From: Heterodera schachtii
Taxonomy: Eukaryota > Nematoda > Chromadorea > Rhabditida > Heteroderidae
NCBI GenBank assembly: GCA_023374025.1
Contig: SIJG01000018.1
Span: 248,001 to 312,000 of the forward strand
DNA: 64,000 nucleotides
Direction: 5' to 3'
Under the pieces are notes generated by a model that had not been told where the DNA came from, did not search any database, and saw nothing but the letters and a program-made list of their open reading frames with translations. Shown one piece after another: positions 24,906 to 37,285 of the stretch; position 1 is the stretch's first letter; each line of letters starts with the position of its first letter. A program made the translations under genes and the position numbers.

Positions 24906-27900
24906 TCAAAAGCCGGCGATGACACAGTACGACTCGAGGGCGGAGATGCCAATGTAAAAGGCCCACAGACAGGCGAAGAACGCACTGGTGGCCATTTGGA
25001 AGTTGCGCGGACCGCCCAATTCGCCGCCAATGGCCCTTTAAAATGGGACAAATTCAAAATGAAAACAAAAGCTAAACAGACTTATGTCTCCGAGCCACAA
25101 TCACAATTATGCAAATGACGGCCTCGATGCAAAAAATGGTCACCGAAAAGGCGAGGGTCCTAATGAGGGAGGGGGGGGGGGGGGTAATTAGGCAAAGACA
25201 GGCGCAGTCGGACGAAGGCACCCCGGGTCGACGCGGAACACGGAGCCCTGGAACCAATGGTAAACGGCGGCCAATGTCCACGCGATGCCAATGCCGAGGA
25301 AAACGTTGACCGCGTTGGACCCCGTCTTTTGGACAACAAAGTCATTTTACAAATGTTAGCCGCTCCTTTTTTACCACGTTGCCAATGGAATTGTCGGCGT
25401 ATTTGTCTTGAACAGCTGACACTTTGCTGGCGAAAGTGTCTAAAAGCCAAAGGAATGCCAAATTCAAAATTGGGGGAATACCCGGCACGGAAGTGCCCAA
25501 GGCAACGAAACTGATCGCCTGAATAAGGATTTTCCAGGCAAAACAATTAATGACTATTAAGGACTAATTACCGTCACTGCGTCTTTGAGCCCAACCCAAC
25601 AGCCCTTAAAAAGGAAAGAAAATGGCAAATTAAAACCAAATTAATTGGCATACAAATTGTGAGGCCAAGTCGCCAATGACCGCAGTTAGCAGGCCAATCT
25701 TAGGAAAAGAAGGCCAAAATTGGGGAAATAGCAATTGTTACCATTAAAATGGACACCGTAAAACAGGCCCAACCGCCCCAATAATCTGAAAAAGCGTAAA
25801 ATATGGCAAAATAAACGGCGGATTTGGGGGACACAATGCCAAAAATGCAAAAATTCACCGGTCGGAGGGATTGTGGCGAAGAGCAATTTCCAAGGGACGG
25901 ACAGAAAATGCATCTGAAGGGGAAGAATTATGTCAGCGGACATTGGGCCATGCGCACGAAATAGTCAGATTTGGAAGGCTGTGCCGGCTCCGTCAGCTGC
26001 TTCGCCAATCCGTCGGCCTCACTCGGCTCGCCCTCTTCCGTCTCTTCGTCGTCGCCGTCGCCGGCGGACACCGTCAGAGCGTCGATGAACTGTTCGCGCC
26101 AGGAGGAGGTGCCCAGCATGAAAGAAGCATTGGCCGTTTTCAGCATTCGGTCCACGACGCCCTTAATAAGCGAATGATCAGATAGTATGATTTGCTTGGA
26201 TAGTGATCTGATCAAGTGGTCTGAACATGGTGATCGATCGGTTATCTGCTGGTCAATTGATCAGAGATTGGCTAACTCTGATCGATCGGTGTTTAATTGG
26301 CTTAACAACACAAATTCAAAGCGGCACCTTTTGGTGTTTTCTTCTCTGTTCATTTCATTTCTTTTCTTTCTTTTTGCTTTTCTTTGCTTCCAACCGGACA
26401 GTCAGTCCCTCCCCAAAGGCTGCCGACGATCGTCGCATTGCATAATCAATCATTTATTTGTCCGTCCATTCGTTCGTTTTTCGGGCAATTCCCCCCCCCC
26501 CCCCCGCCAATAATTGGCGCTTTTCGTCCTTTGCGATGCCGCAATATGATTTAATGACGGAGAATTTGCTTTTGCTGCCGGACAATCGTTCGCCAATGGC
26601 ATTTATATGATCATAAGCCGTGATTATGTGCCAGGTGCAATTTGCGTTTGGGCAATTATTCCAATAGTCAACGAAAAGATTGGGCCAATGAATGGCCAGC
26701 GATGGGCGCCAATTGCGCGTATTTAAGCGCCGAAAATCGCAGAAGAAAACCATTCGAAACACTCACATCCAACAAGCTCAACAGAACAATTCGGCATCAA
26801 ATGGCTTCTTCCTGCTGCTCCCCTTCTGCTTGTCGTCTTCTCTTTCTGTCTTTGCTCCTCGCCACTGTCTTTTTGGCACTTTCAAATGCCTCGGGTTTGC
26901 CTTCCCCCATTATTTTTGGTTTAATTTCTTTCGTGAAGGTTCCGAGCATGGCACACCGTATTGGCACGGAAGTGAGCACGGAGGATGGCATGGCGACCAC
27001 GGGCACCACGACCACGACAACAACCACGGGGAATACGGACACAACGGGGACTGGGGCCACGACAACCACAAGAAAGACGGATGGGACCACGGGTACAAAC
27101 ACGGAGACCATCATGGTAAGAAATGGGGACGAAGCGAACATTGGCAAACGGCGGACTATGCCACAGATGATGGACACGCCGCGGGCTATGCCAAAGGCGA
27201 CAAGTCGGACTGGAGCAGCTACCAATACGGAGGACAGGGAAACAAAGCCCAGGGCGACTCGTACGCCAAGGGGTACAACAGCGCATGGAAAGACGGACAT
27301 GACGACGGACACGACTACGCCACTGGCCATGGGGACGGACACGACAAGTACCAAGCCGGGGGCGACGAAATGTAACAAATGCTTTAGTGGTTGGGGAAGC
27401 CATGGATCACACCACGGAGACGGGGACTACGGTAACCACGGAGGACAGCACGGATACGGTGGATATGGTGGAGGAGAGCACGGCCATCACGGTGGATATG
27501 GCCACAAATGAGCGGTTGCAGCGGAAGGGGGACACGACGAAGTCCGATCAATGACCGATTATAGGACGAAATTATAACAAATCAATGACCAATCGATGAC
27601 CAATCAATAAATAGCTAATTGACCAAGTGATAAATATTGCCCAACAAACTTTCCCTTCTTTGAACTTGCCTGAAAATCTTTGCTCTCTTTGATGGTTATT
27701 TGGCACTTGCGAAATTCGCCCAGCCGCGGCTTTCCCAATTCGGCAATTTGAAGCTGATCAGGCGTCAAATTGAGCGGATTTTCATCTGTTGAAGGGAATA
27801 AATTGAAAAAAGAAAAACGAAAAATAGGGACGGAAAATTGGGGGACTGAAAAGGGACGAAGCGGACAGAAACACGACAAAGGCACGGGAAGGACCTCCGA

Positions 27901-30900
27901 AGGACAGCACAAACGGAACAGCACGAAGACGGGTACTGTAGGGAGAGGAAGCGAATACGGTAATAAACGAGAGAGAGAGAGAGAAGGAGAACTGTGTTGA
28001 GAGAGGGGGGGGGGAAGAGGAGGAGGAGTACAGTAAAAGAGGGGTACGGTAAGAGGAGAAAAGGGCACAAAATGTGGAAAGGAAACGAACAACGGACACA
28101 GCGAAGGACAAAGTGGCCAATCAATCACCTCCTTGTTGGCCAAACCAAGTGTGAATCCTTTGGCGGAAGGAGCGGCACTGATTTGGGGAGTGATCGGAAT
28201 CGGGCCGAAGGAAATTTGGCGAAGATGGCACAGAAGGAGGCGCAGGGAAAGTGCTTTTTGTGTCTTTAGCAAAGGAATGGGAAAGGGCCAAAGGAATGGG
28301 GGAGAAAACTGCAGGGGAAATGAATGATTTTTCGGGGTTTTCGGCCACAATTTCTTCTGGCAATTAATGCTAATTAGTGCCTTAATGGGCCACTAAGAAC
28401 CAATGCAGTTAAAAAAACACTTCGTTCATTAGTTTAGGTTCCAAAAACTCTTCTTTTTCACCGCTTTTTGTTTTTATCCCTTTTTTGTCTGTTCGTCTGT
28501 CTGTCTGTCTTTCTCTACTATTTCGTCCTTTGGTCGTCTGTCTGTCCACTCTCCTCCATCCCTCACCTCCACTCTCTCGCACTTCCTCTCCGTCTGCTCC
28601 CAAACTGCTCGTCGTACTCCCCCTTCGTGTCTCATCCGCCGTAAGTGATAACCTTTTGCGCTCCAATCGGCGCTGGAAACGTTCCTGCACTTTGCTCATA
28701 TCTAAGGAGAAGCAATGGGAATAGCACTTCAGGCGGAGAGGGCACTCAGATGGTCAGCCAAGGCGAAAATAGCGCGTGAAGTGAGAAAAAAGCAAAGGAA
28801 ATAGTGCAAAGCGAGGGAAGCAAAAGAAAAAGTGAGAGAGTGGGGAAGTTAAACAGAAGAAAAGCGATTAACGACAGAAGGGAGGGAGGGAAAGATAGTC
28901 ATTGAAAGCAAGACAAAGTAGAAGTGCTGATCTGTCGGCACACTTCGGACAAAAGGGGCGGTCCTTCGACTGTAGAGGGACCGTAACCACTGCCTACCGT
29001 ACACCTATCTTTCGTTTTCAGTCAAACAAAAAGCCATCCCATAAAAGGGACCCATCGAAGGAATGGGAGAATCAGTCGATTGGTGGTAAGCTTATCAATC
29101 ACTTGCTGATCAGCATGTCGTCCAATTATTCGTCTGTTGCATTTGTTTATTCCAATTAATATTGGAATGTTCGAAACACTAATGGAACATTAATCTCTAC
29201 ACAGCACAAACAAACCAATGATTACTGTAACTGCACAAAGTTAAAGAAGCAAAGCCAAACAAATGCCGAATTAAGCCGAAACATTCAACTTCGGCATTCG
29301 ATTCGCAAGAACTCAGCAGAAAAAGCACAACACAACACCACTCACTGACCTGACATTTTCTTTGTCCAAATTGGATCTTTCAATTCCATGGAGAAAAAGT
29401 CGGAACGCTTAAAAGAATGAAATAAAGGAATGAATGGACGGCAAACATTGGAAAAGCACGGGAGTGATCAGAGCGATCACTCACCAATCACTCACCTCGT
29501 ACTGTTCCGTGTCCATGATGCCAATGTCGATGAATGCCCTGAATTGTGGCACTTTCCAATTCGGCCTTTCCTTTCACTTACTCCGTTTGATTGTTCTCGA
29601 AAACCACTTCGCCCTCTTTGACCTCGAAATGCTTTCCACCGGATGCCGTGCCGTCGATGGTCCTTTCGTGTCAATTCGCATTGTTTTGGCACTTTCCCCT
29701 CCCCCGGCTTTGCCACCTGTACGGCAACACAACTTGGCCACGGCATCCGCTCGTCCGCTGCACTCGCAGAGTGACGTGACCACAGTTCTCCACAGTTGCG
29801 TAATGGTCGTGCTCGAAAGAGAACACTCCGGCATGGTCATCATCTGCAAACAAATGAGCATAATAAGTGGTCAATTAGGCAAACGGACCAAGGATCATTA
29901 TGGTCGCGGTGGTCGGCTGATTTGTGAAGGGAGCGATTAATTAATTACAGAGGATTGCAGAGGCATTTATGTGCCGTGAAATGATGCCTCATTACCAAGT
30001 CGAACATGGCCACCGGCACTCCTCCGATTCGCGAGGGGTCCAAAATGAGTCCGTCCCGAGTTCGGACCCGAAGGTTGGTCAAATGCAAGTAAAAGTGTTC
30101 GTCCTCCTCAAATCTGAAAAAACGGACGGAAATTGAAAAGGCAAAGGGACGAAGCGACGACACTCACACATCATCATCAACAATTTCGATGCTAATCTTC
30201 TGAAAAGGGCAACAAAGAGATCAAAAACAAGCAATTGGCAAAATCAGTTGCCAAAGATTGTGACAAATGATTGACCAATTAACTAATTGCTCCATCTTTT
30301 GCCAATCATTTGGCTGATCATTTGCCAAAGATTTGGCCCATCTTTTGCCATTCTCGCCTGGTGTTTGTCCTCCGGATGGAATGTCAGCGTGCCTTTGACC
30401 GGCTGATAGTCCGACCCGGCATTCGCCGTGCCGTCCTCCGTGTAATAATCCGCCATCACCGTCAGTCCGTCCGGCCCGCCGTCCCTTCCGACCATCACGT
30501 CGAATACGCCCACACTCTCCAGCACTGTGTAATGTGCCGGGTCGAAGAAAATGCGGCACGTGTGCCGTCGTGCCTGTCTCTCCTGTTCCTGCACTGTCAC
30601 ATCGCCCGCCTTGTCGTGCTCGCGCTCCAACCTTTTGCGCACGATGTCGCCACCGCCGACGAGGCGACGCGTCGCCTGGACGCGGTAAAAGGCACGCGAC
30701 TTGGGCCCCTTCGTGATCATTTCGTACTCGGCCTAATTGGGGGGGGGGGGGGGGGGGAAGTTATAATAGGGACCAACCCACAAACCAATTAAACCACCAA
30801 TTAACCCCCCCCCCCCCCCTCTTCTCCCACCCAAATTGCCATTAATTAAAATGATTAATTGTCTCATCTCCAATTGCCCCCCGCTTTTGCCTGCTTCTGC

Positions 30901-33086
30901 AGTTCCTCAGGTTCCATGTGCGGGTTCTTTCTCCTCAGCTCGCGCATTGTTTCGATGAATTCCCTTCGGTGTTCTTCGAATGCTTTTAGTGCCGGATCAG
31001 GCGACTCCTAAAAACGGTCAAAGTTTTTGAAGTGCATAAACACGCCCCAATTAGTTAATTGACCTGATCCCACAGGCGAAAGGAACCGCCGCCGGCGATT
31101 GCGCCAGTGCCATTGGTACCTTCCAGCATTTTGAACTCTTCGCCCTCCGTGGCGATCATTCCGTGGGAACCCCGCCGATAGCGATGGGGCACAAACTTTT
31201 TCTAAGGGGGAAAAGGTGGAGGAGATGAGGGAAAAAGGCAAAAGAGAGAGACAGAGGGGAGAGGGAAGAGAGGGGGGAGAGAAAGGGAGAGGAAGAGAGA
31301 AGAGAGAGAAAGGGAGGGGAGAGGGGAAGAAAGGGAGATTTTGAGAGAGGGAGAGAAAGAGTGAAATGAGACAGAGGAGAGGAAGAGAGAGGGAGTGAGA
31401 GAGAGAGAGAGGGGAGAGAGAGAGGGAGGGGAAGAGAGGGGAGAGAGAGAGGGAGGGGAAGAGAGAGGAGAGATAAAGGGAGGGGAGAGGGGAAGAAAGG
31501 GAGATTTTGAGAGAGGGAGAGAAAGAGTGAAATGAGACAGAGAGGGGGAAAAGGGAGAATTTGAGAGGAGAGAGAGAGAGAGATAGAGAGAGGGAAAGGG
31601 GAAGGGGAAAAGGGAGATTTGAGAGAGAGGAGAGTAAGAGTGAAGTGAGACAGAGGAGAGGAAGAGAGAGGGAGTGAGGGAGAGAGAGAGAGAGGGAGAG
31701 AGGGAAAATAAGGGACAAAAAAGGAATGAAAAAAGTGCGGGCGACTGACCTGCACAAGTTTAATGTCGGCAACCCAAGCACTAAAAAGAAGAAATAACCG
31801 CAAAAAGAAAAAAGAAAAAAAAGCACTGACGTAAGCACCGTTAGGGGGAAAAAGGCGAAAGTGACGAGGCCCTCCTAAAGAAGAAAGAAAACAATGGAAT
31901 AAACACAGAAAAAAATACCCAAATTTCGATCACTCCGGGCGAAAAGAAGGCCAAAATCATATACATCCAAATGTAAGCAAAAACGGACCTAAAAAGGGGA
32001 AAAAAGGGGGAGGGGGAAAAGTGCCGATGGGAAAGGGAAGGACAAAGGACAATTAAGTTAATTGATTACCATGTGGCAGTCACGAAAAACACGTCCAAAT
32101 GCTTTTGACGGCGAATTTCGGTGGGCGGCACAGCGGAAACGCAAATGGCGATGATCATGAACAAATTGAAGGCGGCGGAGCCGACGATTGTATTCGGCTG
32201 AGTGGGGGGGGGGGCAATGGCATTTTGAGGGGGGGGGGGGGGCAAAAAGAAAGAAAATACCCCCAAGTCGCCGGCTTCGAAGCCCTAAAAGTGAGCACGG
32301 ATCAACAAAAGTGACGATCATTATTCCAAAATTACCTTTCCGACCACTTCGATTATGGACAAAAGAATTTCGGGGGCGGAAGAACCTTAAAATTTTAAAA
32401 TTTGGCAAATCATTTTTTGGCCAATCGGTCGCTTACCAAGTGCCATCAGTGTGAGGTTGGACACCTTAACAATTGGCAATTGACAAACAGATACCGTAAC
32501 ACTCTTTCTTTCTCTGCTGCCCTTACCGTATCGTTCCAAATTCGAACTTTGACCTTTTGGTCAGGCAATCCGAGCCGTTTGATCACCACAGTTCGTTCCA
32601 TCGAAGTGATCTGAATTCGAATTCGAATTATCAGAACAAACGCATCGAATCAATCGTACCACTTCGATGGAAGACATAAATCTGAAGGAAAAGTAAAAAC
32701 AAACAAAAAAAAGAGAAAATCAAAGAACCGATCCGCCACGATGGAAACGCCGAGAAAAAGGTAAGCGATGGCGAAGAAATAAATAATGCCACGAAAAACT
32801 CTGTTGCCGACGGAGAGGTCGAGGAAAGGCTTCCAAATGGGTATGGCCATTCTTAAGGGAGAAGGGACAGTCCATTGGCACACTGATCATCGTCCATTGA
32901 CTGATCAGTCAGAACCGATCACCACTGATCAGTGGATCAGCGACTGGCAATCGGCCAATGCTTTTCTCACCCGTCCACGCAATTGCGCGTGGCATCCGCA
33001 GCAGAACAATTGGTGCCAGCCGACGCGTCATCAGCCAAATTGAGCAAAAGAACGAGCAGAATGAGGCCAAGGGAAGGCGTGGGCAT
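24906..33086 (-). CDS. ncx: Na+/Ca2+ exchanger (SLC8/NCX family)
   Basis: Plasma-membrane antiporter exporting Ca2+ in exchange for Na+. The start at 33086 gives a signal peptide (MPTPSLGLILLVLLLNLADD). Then come TM segments at about 32.9-32.7 kb (VFRGIIYFFAIAYLFLGVSI), alpha-1 repeat at about 32.5-32.1 kb (LMALGSSAPEILLSIIEV, VGSAAFNLFMIIAICVSA), further TMs at 32.05-31.75 kb, the cytosolic loop with Calx-beta 1 (FFDPAHYTVLESVGVFDV, DGTANAGSDYQPVKGTLTF) at about 30.7-30.3 kb, Calx-beta 2 (GVFSFEHDHYATVENCGHV) at about 29.9-29.6 kb, LQIAELGKPRLGEF at about 27.7 kb, and alpha-2 at 25.55-25.2 kb (FVALGTSVPDTFASK, VQDKYADNSIGNV). The end is ELGGPRNFQMATSAFFACLW to IAGF at TGA 24906-24908. An exon near 28.57-28.70 kb (SKVQERFQRRLERKRLSL) may be a cassette of the loop. 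Introns are rich in GA/CT arrays and G-runs. Confidence 0.93.
26720..26726 (+). promoter_or_regulatory. TATA-like element of the nested gene
   Basis: TATTTAA in the context GCGCGTATTTAAGCGCC, 75 bp upstream of the nested gene's ATG and inside the NCX intron. A possible core promoter showing independent transcription. Confidence 0.4.
26801..27511 (+). CDS. Secreted Gly/His-rich protein nested in an NCX intron
   Basis: Lies on the opposite strand inside the roughly 1.5-kb NCX intron (about 26.18-27.67 kb). A clear signal peptide (CRLLFLSLLLATVFLALSNA) is followed by low-complexity sequence. With introns 26895-26938 (44 nt) and 27348-27387 (40 nt) removed, the product is about 208 residues and rich in Gly, His, Asp and Tyr throughout (for example HGSEHGGWHGDHGHHDHDNN, YGHNGDWGHDNHKKDGW), ending HGGYGGGEHGHHGGYGHK-like. 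Unspliced, the same stretch is also open for 236 codons, giving a Thr-rich middle with the same signal peptide and the same Gly/His tail. The spliced reading has the more coherent composition. Such proteins can bind metal, form cuticle or act against microbes; no function is assigned. A third possible donor at 27114 (GTAAGA) is noted. Confidence 0.7.
   Translation: MASSCCSPSACRLLFLSLLLATVFLALSNASGLPSPIIFGLISFVKVPSMAHRIGTEVSTEDGMATTGTTTTTTTTGNTDTTGTGATTTTRKTDGTTGTNTETIMVRNGDEANIGKRRTMPQMMDTPRAMPKATSRTGAATNTEDRETKPRATRTPRGTTAHGKTDMTTDTTTPLAMGTDTTSTKPGATKCNKCFSGWGSHGSHHGDGDYGNHGGQHGYGGYGGGEHGHHGGYGHK
31210..31710. repeat. Homopurine GA/GGGA array in an NCX intron
   Basis: About 500 bp of GA-rich sequence with internal duplications: GGAAGAAAGGGAGATTTTGA followed by GAGAGGGAGAGAAAGAGTG occurs at about 31323 and 31492, and CAGAGGAGAGGAAGAGAGAG recurs at about 31372 and 31650. 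It explains the long proline/leucine/serine-only open frames on the - strand. Confidence 0.9.
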
Positions 33087-36000
33087 CGGAGGGGGATGAA
33101 AGTGCCGGAAGGGAAATGCCATCGGAAGAGAGAGAGAGAGAGAGAGACGAAAGAGAGAGAGAGAGATAGAGAGACGACTAAAGAGAGGGGCAAAGACGGA
33201 GGCGATTTGGGAAAAAAACAATTTTCAAAGGGAGTTGCCGTTGGGAAGGGCACTCATAACGGAACATTGGGAAGAACAAATTGGCACTTTTCAATTCTAA
33301 AAAAAAATTAAAATGGGAGTGACCAAAGAAATTTCGAAATTAAAAAGAAACATTGGCGAGAAATGGAAAAGAAAATTCGAGAGCGAACAATTAAAAGAGT
33401 TGGCATTGGCCCAATTCTTTCTCCTCCCATTCATTGCCTTTGCCTTTGTGCCAAAGTGTCGGCCGTTTGTGTCCAAATTTTCACGGTCAGTGAACTCAGC
33501 CAATTTGGCCAAATTGAACAGCGGAAAAGCACCTCCCCACTTAAACCAAAACAGCTTTTAAAGCGACGAAAACCCATTAAAAACAATGGGAAAAGTCAAA
33601 AGGGACAAAAAATGGGGGGGGGGGGCAAATGCACTCAAAGGGAAAAGGGAAAGGGAGGAAAAGCATTTGGAGGGATCGATCCCTCCTTCTGCTGCCCTCG
33701 GGGTTTTGAGATCGCTTAAACTCTCAAAGTCAGAATTCGTTCAATATTTCTTCTGCTCACCGCAATTGCGACATTTTGGCAGAGAATTGGCGGGCGGTTG
33801 ACACGGACCATCGAAGGGGGGGGGGGAAGGGATTAAGCGGCTGTCAGCAAAGAAAGGGGGGGGGCGACTCGGCCAAATCTAATCTTTGAAAAGGGAAGCG
33901 AAGCCGACGGGGAGGGGGGGGGGCTTTCTTTACTTATCTGCTGCTGCCGGTTGTTGCCCCCCTTTTCGTGCGTGTCCCCCCCCCCCCCCCCCCCGCCTCC
34001 CTTATTAGATTTAAGCTTTGCGGGTACAACTCCCCCCCCCCCCCGCTTTTCCCCCATTTCGCATTTGTATGCCCTCCCTTTTCACTTCCCCCCCCCCCCC
34101 CACTTCAATGCCCTCACTTTTATGGGCTCAGTTTATATTCATTCATTCAGCGAAGCATTTGGCACAAAACAGCGAACGACGAACGAATGAATTGAAAGAA
34201 TGGAGAAGAAAGTTCAAAAATGAAAAATGCGAGAAGAAAAAGACAACAAACGGTTCGTTTAATTTGACATTTAATTAAATGCAAAGCGATGAAAGAAAGA
34301 CGGAAAAGAACGCCGAAGGGCACAAAAAGGACAAATGCCAAACCATCAATCAATCAATTCACGAAATGATGGCCATTATTAGAAAACACAAAGTGGGTAA
34401 CCCAGATTAGCTAATTTGGTAGCGAATGATAAACGGGAAGAGTCCCAGCCAAGCCAAGGCAGCAGTCAGTCAGTCCATCATGCCAAGACTTGGCCAACAC
34501 CCGCCCTTATGGCCACCACACCCGCCCCCCCCCCCTCCCATTCACTCATTTTCCCACAAGTCCAACTCACCTGTAAGAGGAAAGGGAAAAGGGCCAGGAC
34601 GGGTGAGGGGGGGGGGACTCGCTTTCATTCGCTTTCGCCCCCTTTTTCCCATTTTCTTTTCTATTTTTTTGCCTCTCTGACGCCACTCTCTTTTTCTCTC
34701 CATTTCTATACATTCATTGAAAAAGAGAATGGTTTTGATGATGGGTTGGCTGGGTGAAGGAAGCCAATTTGGTTGGATTGTGTGGGATTATTTGGCAAAA
34801 TTTTTGCCCGGCGATTGCCGGTGGTCAAATTGGCCCACTAAAAGAGTGAAGTGTTTTGAGTGGTGGGAGGTCATATGCGGAAGTTAGCGCCTTCGCCTTT
34901 CTTGCCTCATAGTGCCATAATTTTTGCTTGAGTGCATCGGACCGTGCCGAAATGTGAATATGGAAATTGCCCTCGGCACTTCGTCCGGGCGAAAGGGCAA
35001 TTGGTGTCCCTAAAACAAAACGAAGAACGGAGGAGGAACGGACGGACGGGCGGCACTTCGTCTGGCCAAAGGATCCACTTCAGCAACAACTCAATGAACA
35101 GTCACCGGGGCATGCCAATGCCATCGCCAGCAAAGCAACAACTTCCCGCCCCCCGAGGGGAGAGAGGGACTCGCCCGACCACCAGGGAAAAATGGACACA
35201 TTTTTTGGAGCGCCAAGCAGCCGAATGCCGAACGAATGAATGAATTTGGAGACATATTTTGCGTGGGAATTGACGAGTCGGTTTTGGGTTTCCGTGCATA
35301 TAAAAACAATTCTGGGAAAGTATCCAATCATTTGTGATTGGTGCGAATAAAGCGGGAGAAGGAGAGAATGGCACGTGCCAAGCGAAAAGGCGAGGGAAAA
35401 TGAAACGAATCACCGAAAAAGAAATTGGGGGAGAGAATGAATGAAAGGATGAAAGAAAGGATGATGATGATGATGTCCAAAAGACCAGCCAAATTTGGCC
35501 CCTATCCAATTTATACGGGCTTCTTCTTCTTCCTTTCCTCTCGCCATAGCAACTCTCTCTTTTCCCCTTCCCCCCCCCCCTTTCCCCCGTCGTTTTTCCA
35601 CCGGCATTTTTCATTCTCCCGGGGAATTGAGCAATCCCCAAAATAATGGGACACAATGAGAGAGAGAGAGAAGGGAAAGAGTCCAATTCAGGCTGAATAG
35701 CTTATTCATTCTGCTGATAGGGCAGATAAATGAATGAGGGGAATCATTGACAAAGCGAACGAAACGAAAAGAAATGAATGATTTGAATGGCACGGCATTA
35801 ATTAGCAAAGGCAGTTTTACGCCGAAAAAAGTGAAACCCCACGCCGAGCCCATCTTTCCTTGGCTTTTTGAGGAATTCGTTTTTTTTTTTTTGACGGCAA
35901 AATTTTTGAGTCGAATAAATTTAATCCTTTTGATCGGACGGCGGCGCACGGAAGGGAAAGGGAAGGGAAAGGGAAGGGAAAGAGAAGGACGAGGGGAGGG

Positions 36001-37285
36001 GAGGGATGGATTTGGGATGAATGGGGGGAGGGGGTGAGAAAATCGATGCCTTTCCCCCTCTGCTGATATTCCGAGGCAAAGCTCATCCTCCCGGAAGCAG
36101 TGACCGAAGAAATGAAGGCGGATGAGGGAGGAGGAAAAGCCCGGCCCAAAGGAGGAAAGACAAAGGGGGGGGGCATTTCCATTCATTGGGCAGAGTCAGT
36201 CGAAGCACAAAGGCGGGGTTGAGCTCATAAAAGTGAGCAAACACGGGGAGGGAGGGGTTCCGAAGGGCAAAAGGGGGGGAGGCAAACGAGGGGGAGGGGA
36301 AGGATCGTTTTTCGCTTTCATCCGATTCCAAGGACGACGACCGGTCCATTCGCGCAAATCAACTCAAATGCCACCAAAAGATGAATTTTGGAAGATTAAA
36401 GAGGAGGCGCGGCGCTGATAGGCTTTTCAGTGGCGAGGCTTGCAGCCGAAGCCGTGGGGGAGGCGGGGGGGGGGAGGCGGGGGGGGGGGGAGGCGGAGGA
36501 GGGGCGGGTGTCAGTAACCGCCCCCTCCCCCCGGCAAAGCCAACAGCTAACATCGGCCCGTTTCCTCCGTTTTGTACTACTGATTTCCATCGGTAAACAC
36601 AAAGAAACTGTCTCACCACCCAATCTGATTTCTCTAACCCAACCACACGGAAATCCCAAATTATTTGCTCTTCCCACGCATAATATCACAGAACAGACAC
36701 CTGCCAAGGAACCCAAAGACTCGCGCCAAACAATTCCAAAAATAAGAATTGCGTTTAAAATGTATTCGCCCCACTTAAAATGTGAAGATGAACGAATGAC
36801 AGCCATTTTAATACTTTTACTAAATTTCTTTTCTGAAATTTAAATATACAAACAAAAACTTAAAAAAGAATGCGGATGTTCTGGGAGTGATGAAACAATT
36901 GAAGTAAAACAAAAGGCAACAAAAATCACAAAAATAACGAAAAGGGAGGAAAAGTCAAAGGACGGCAAAAGGAGCACCAGACAAACGGAAAGAGAACTGA
37001 CTACAATTGTGAGAATGGAAAATGCAAGTCGGAGGAGTACCGTAACAGAGGGGAGGGAGTACCGTAACGGTGTAACAGAACAGTTAGTGTTGCGTATTAG
37101 CACGAAATGGGAATCGAATTAGCATGAAATGGGAAGCATTTTGGCATTGTGTTTGTCCAGCAGCAGCAGAAAGTCGTTTGTTCAAAGCATCCGATCGTTG
37201 CGTGCTTAAGTTTCCCGTTGTCTTTTCGTCTGTGTATTTTCCACCGATTTCCCTTCCCAAATTCCTAATCCCTCCCTTCCCAAGT
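33087..37285. other. Long gap between ncx and fan-1, no convincing gene
   Basis: About 4.2 kb. It contains many G/C runs (33614, 33816, 33912, 33976-33993, 34030-34042, 34089-34101, 36460-36500), a GGGAAAGGGAA array at 35950-35985, and TACCGTAAC words at about 37039 and 37061. Open frames here are short, repetitive or lack splice and start context. A frame near 34932-35243 on the + strand is the least repetitive but matches nothing I know. The region may hold non-coding 5' exons and regulatory DNA of ncx. Confidence 0.5.

Noticed and set aside
24732..25118. 128-codon + strand frame at the ncx 3' end
   Set aside because: Antisense to the last NCX exons (ELGGPR, ATSAFFACLW), which are firmly assigned.
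26797..27378. 193-codon Val/Ser-rich - strand frame over the nested gene
   Set aside because: Antisense of the GAC/CAC-rich coding repeats; it has no signal, splice or NCX similarity.
27604..28350. 248-codon - strand frame before the NCX exon at 27.7 kb
   Set aside because: The conserved NCX exon is only its last part (LQIAELGKPRLGEF); the rest is Pro/Leu/Ser-rich intron.
28902..29159. 85-codon + strand frame in an NCX intron
   Set aside because: No signal peptide, family match or splice context; unlike the nested Gly/His gene it has no promoter-like element.
31008..31838. 276-codon - strand frame in the NCX region
   Set aside because: Mostly Leu/Ser/Pro from a GA array in an intron; only its ends overlap real NCX exons, in other frames.
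33313..33561. 82-codon + strand frame upstream of ncx
   Set aside because: No family, no trans-splice site and mixed composition; cannot be separated from chance.
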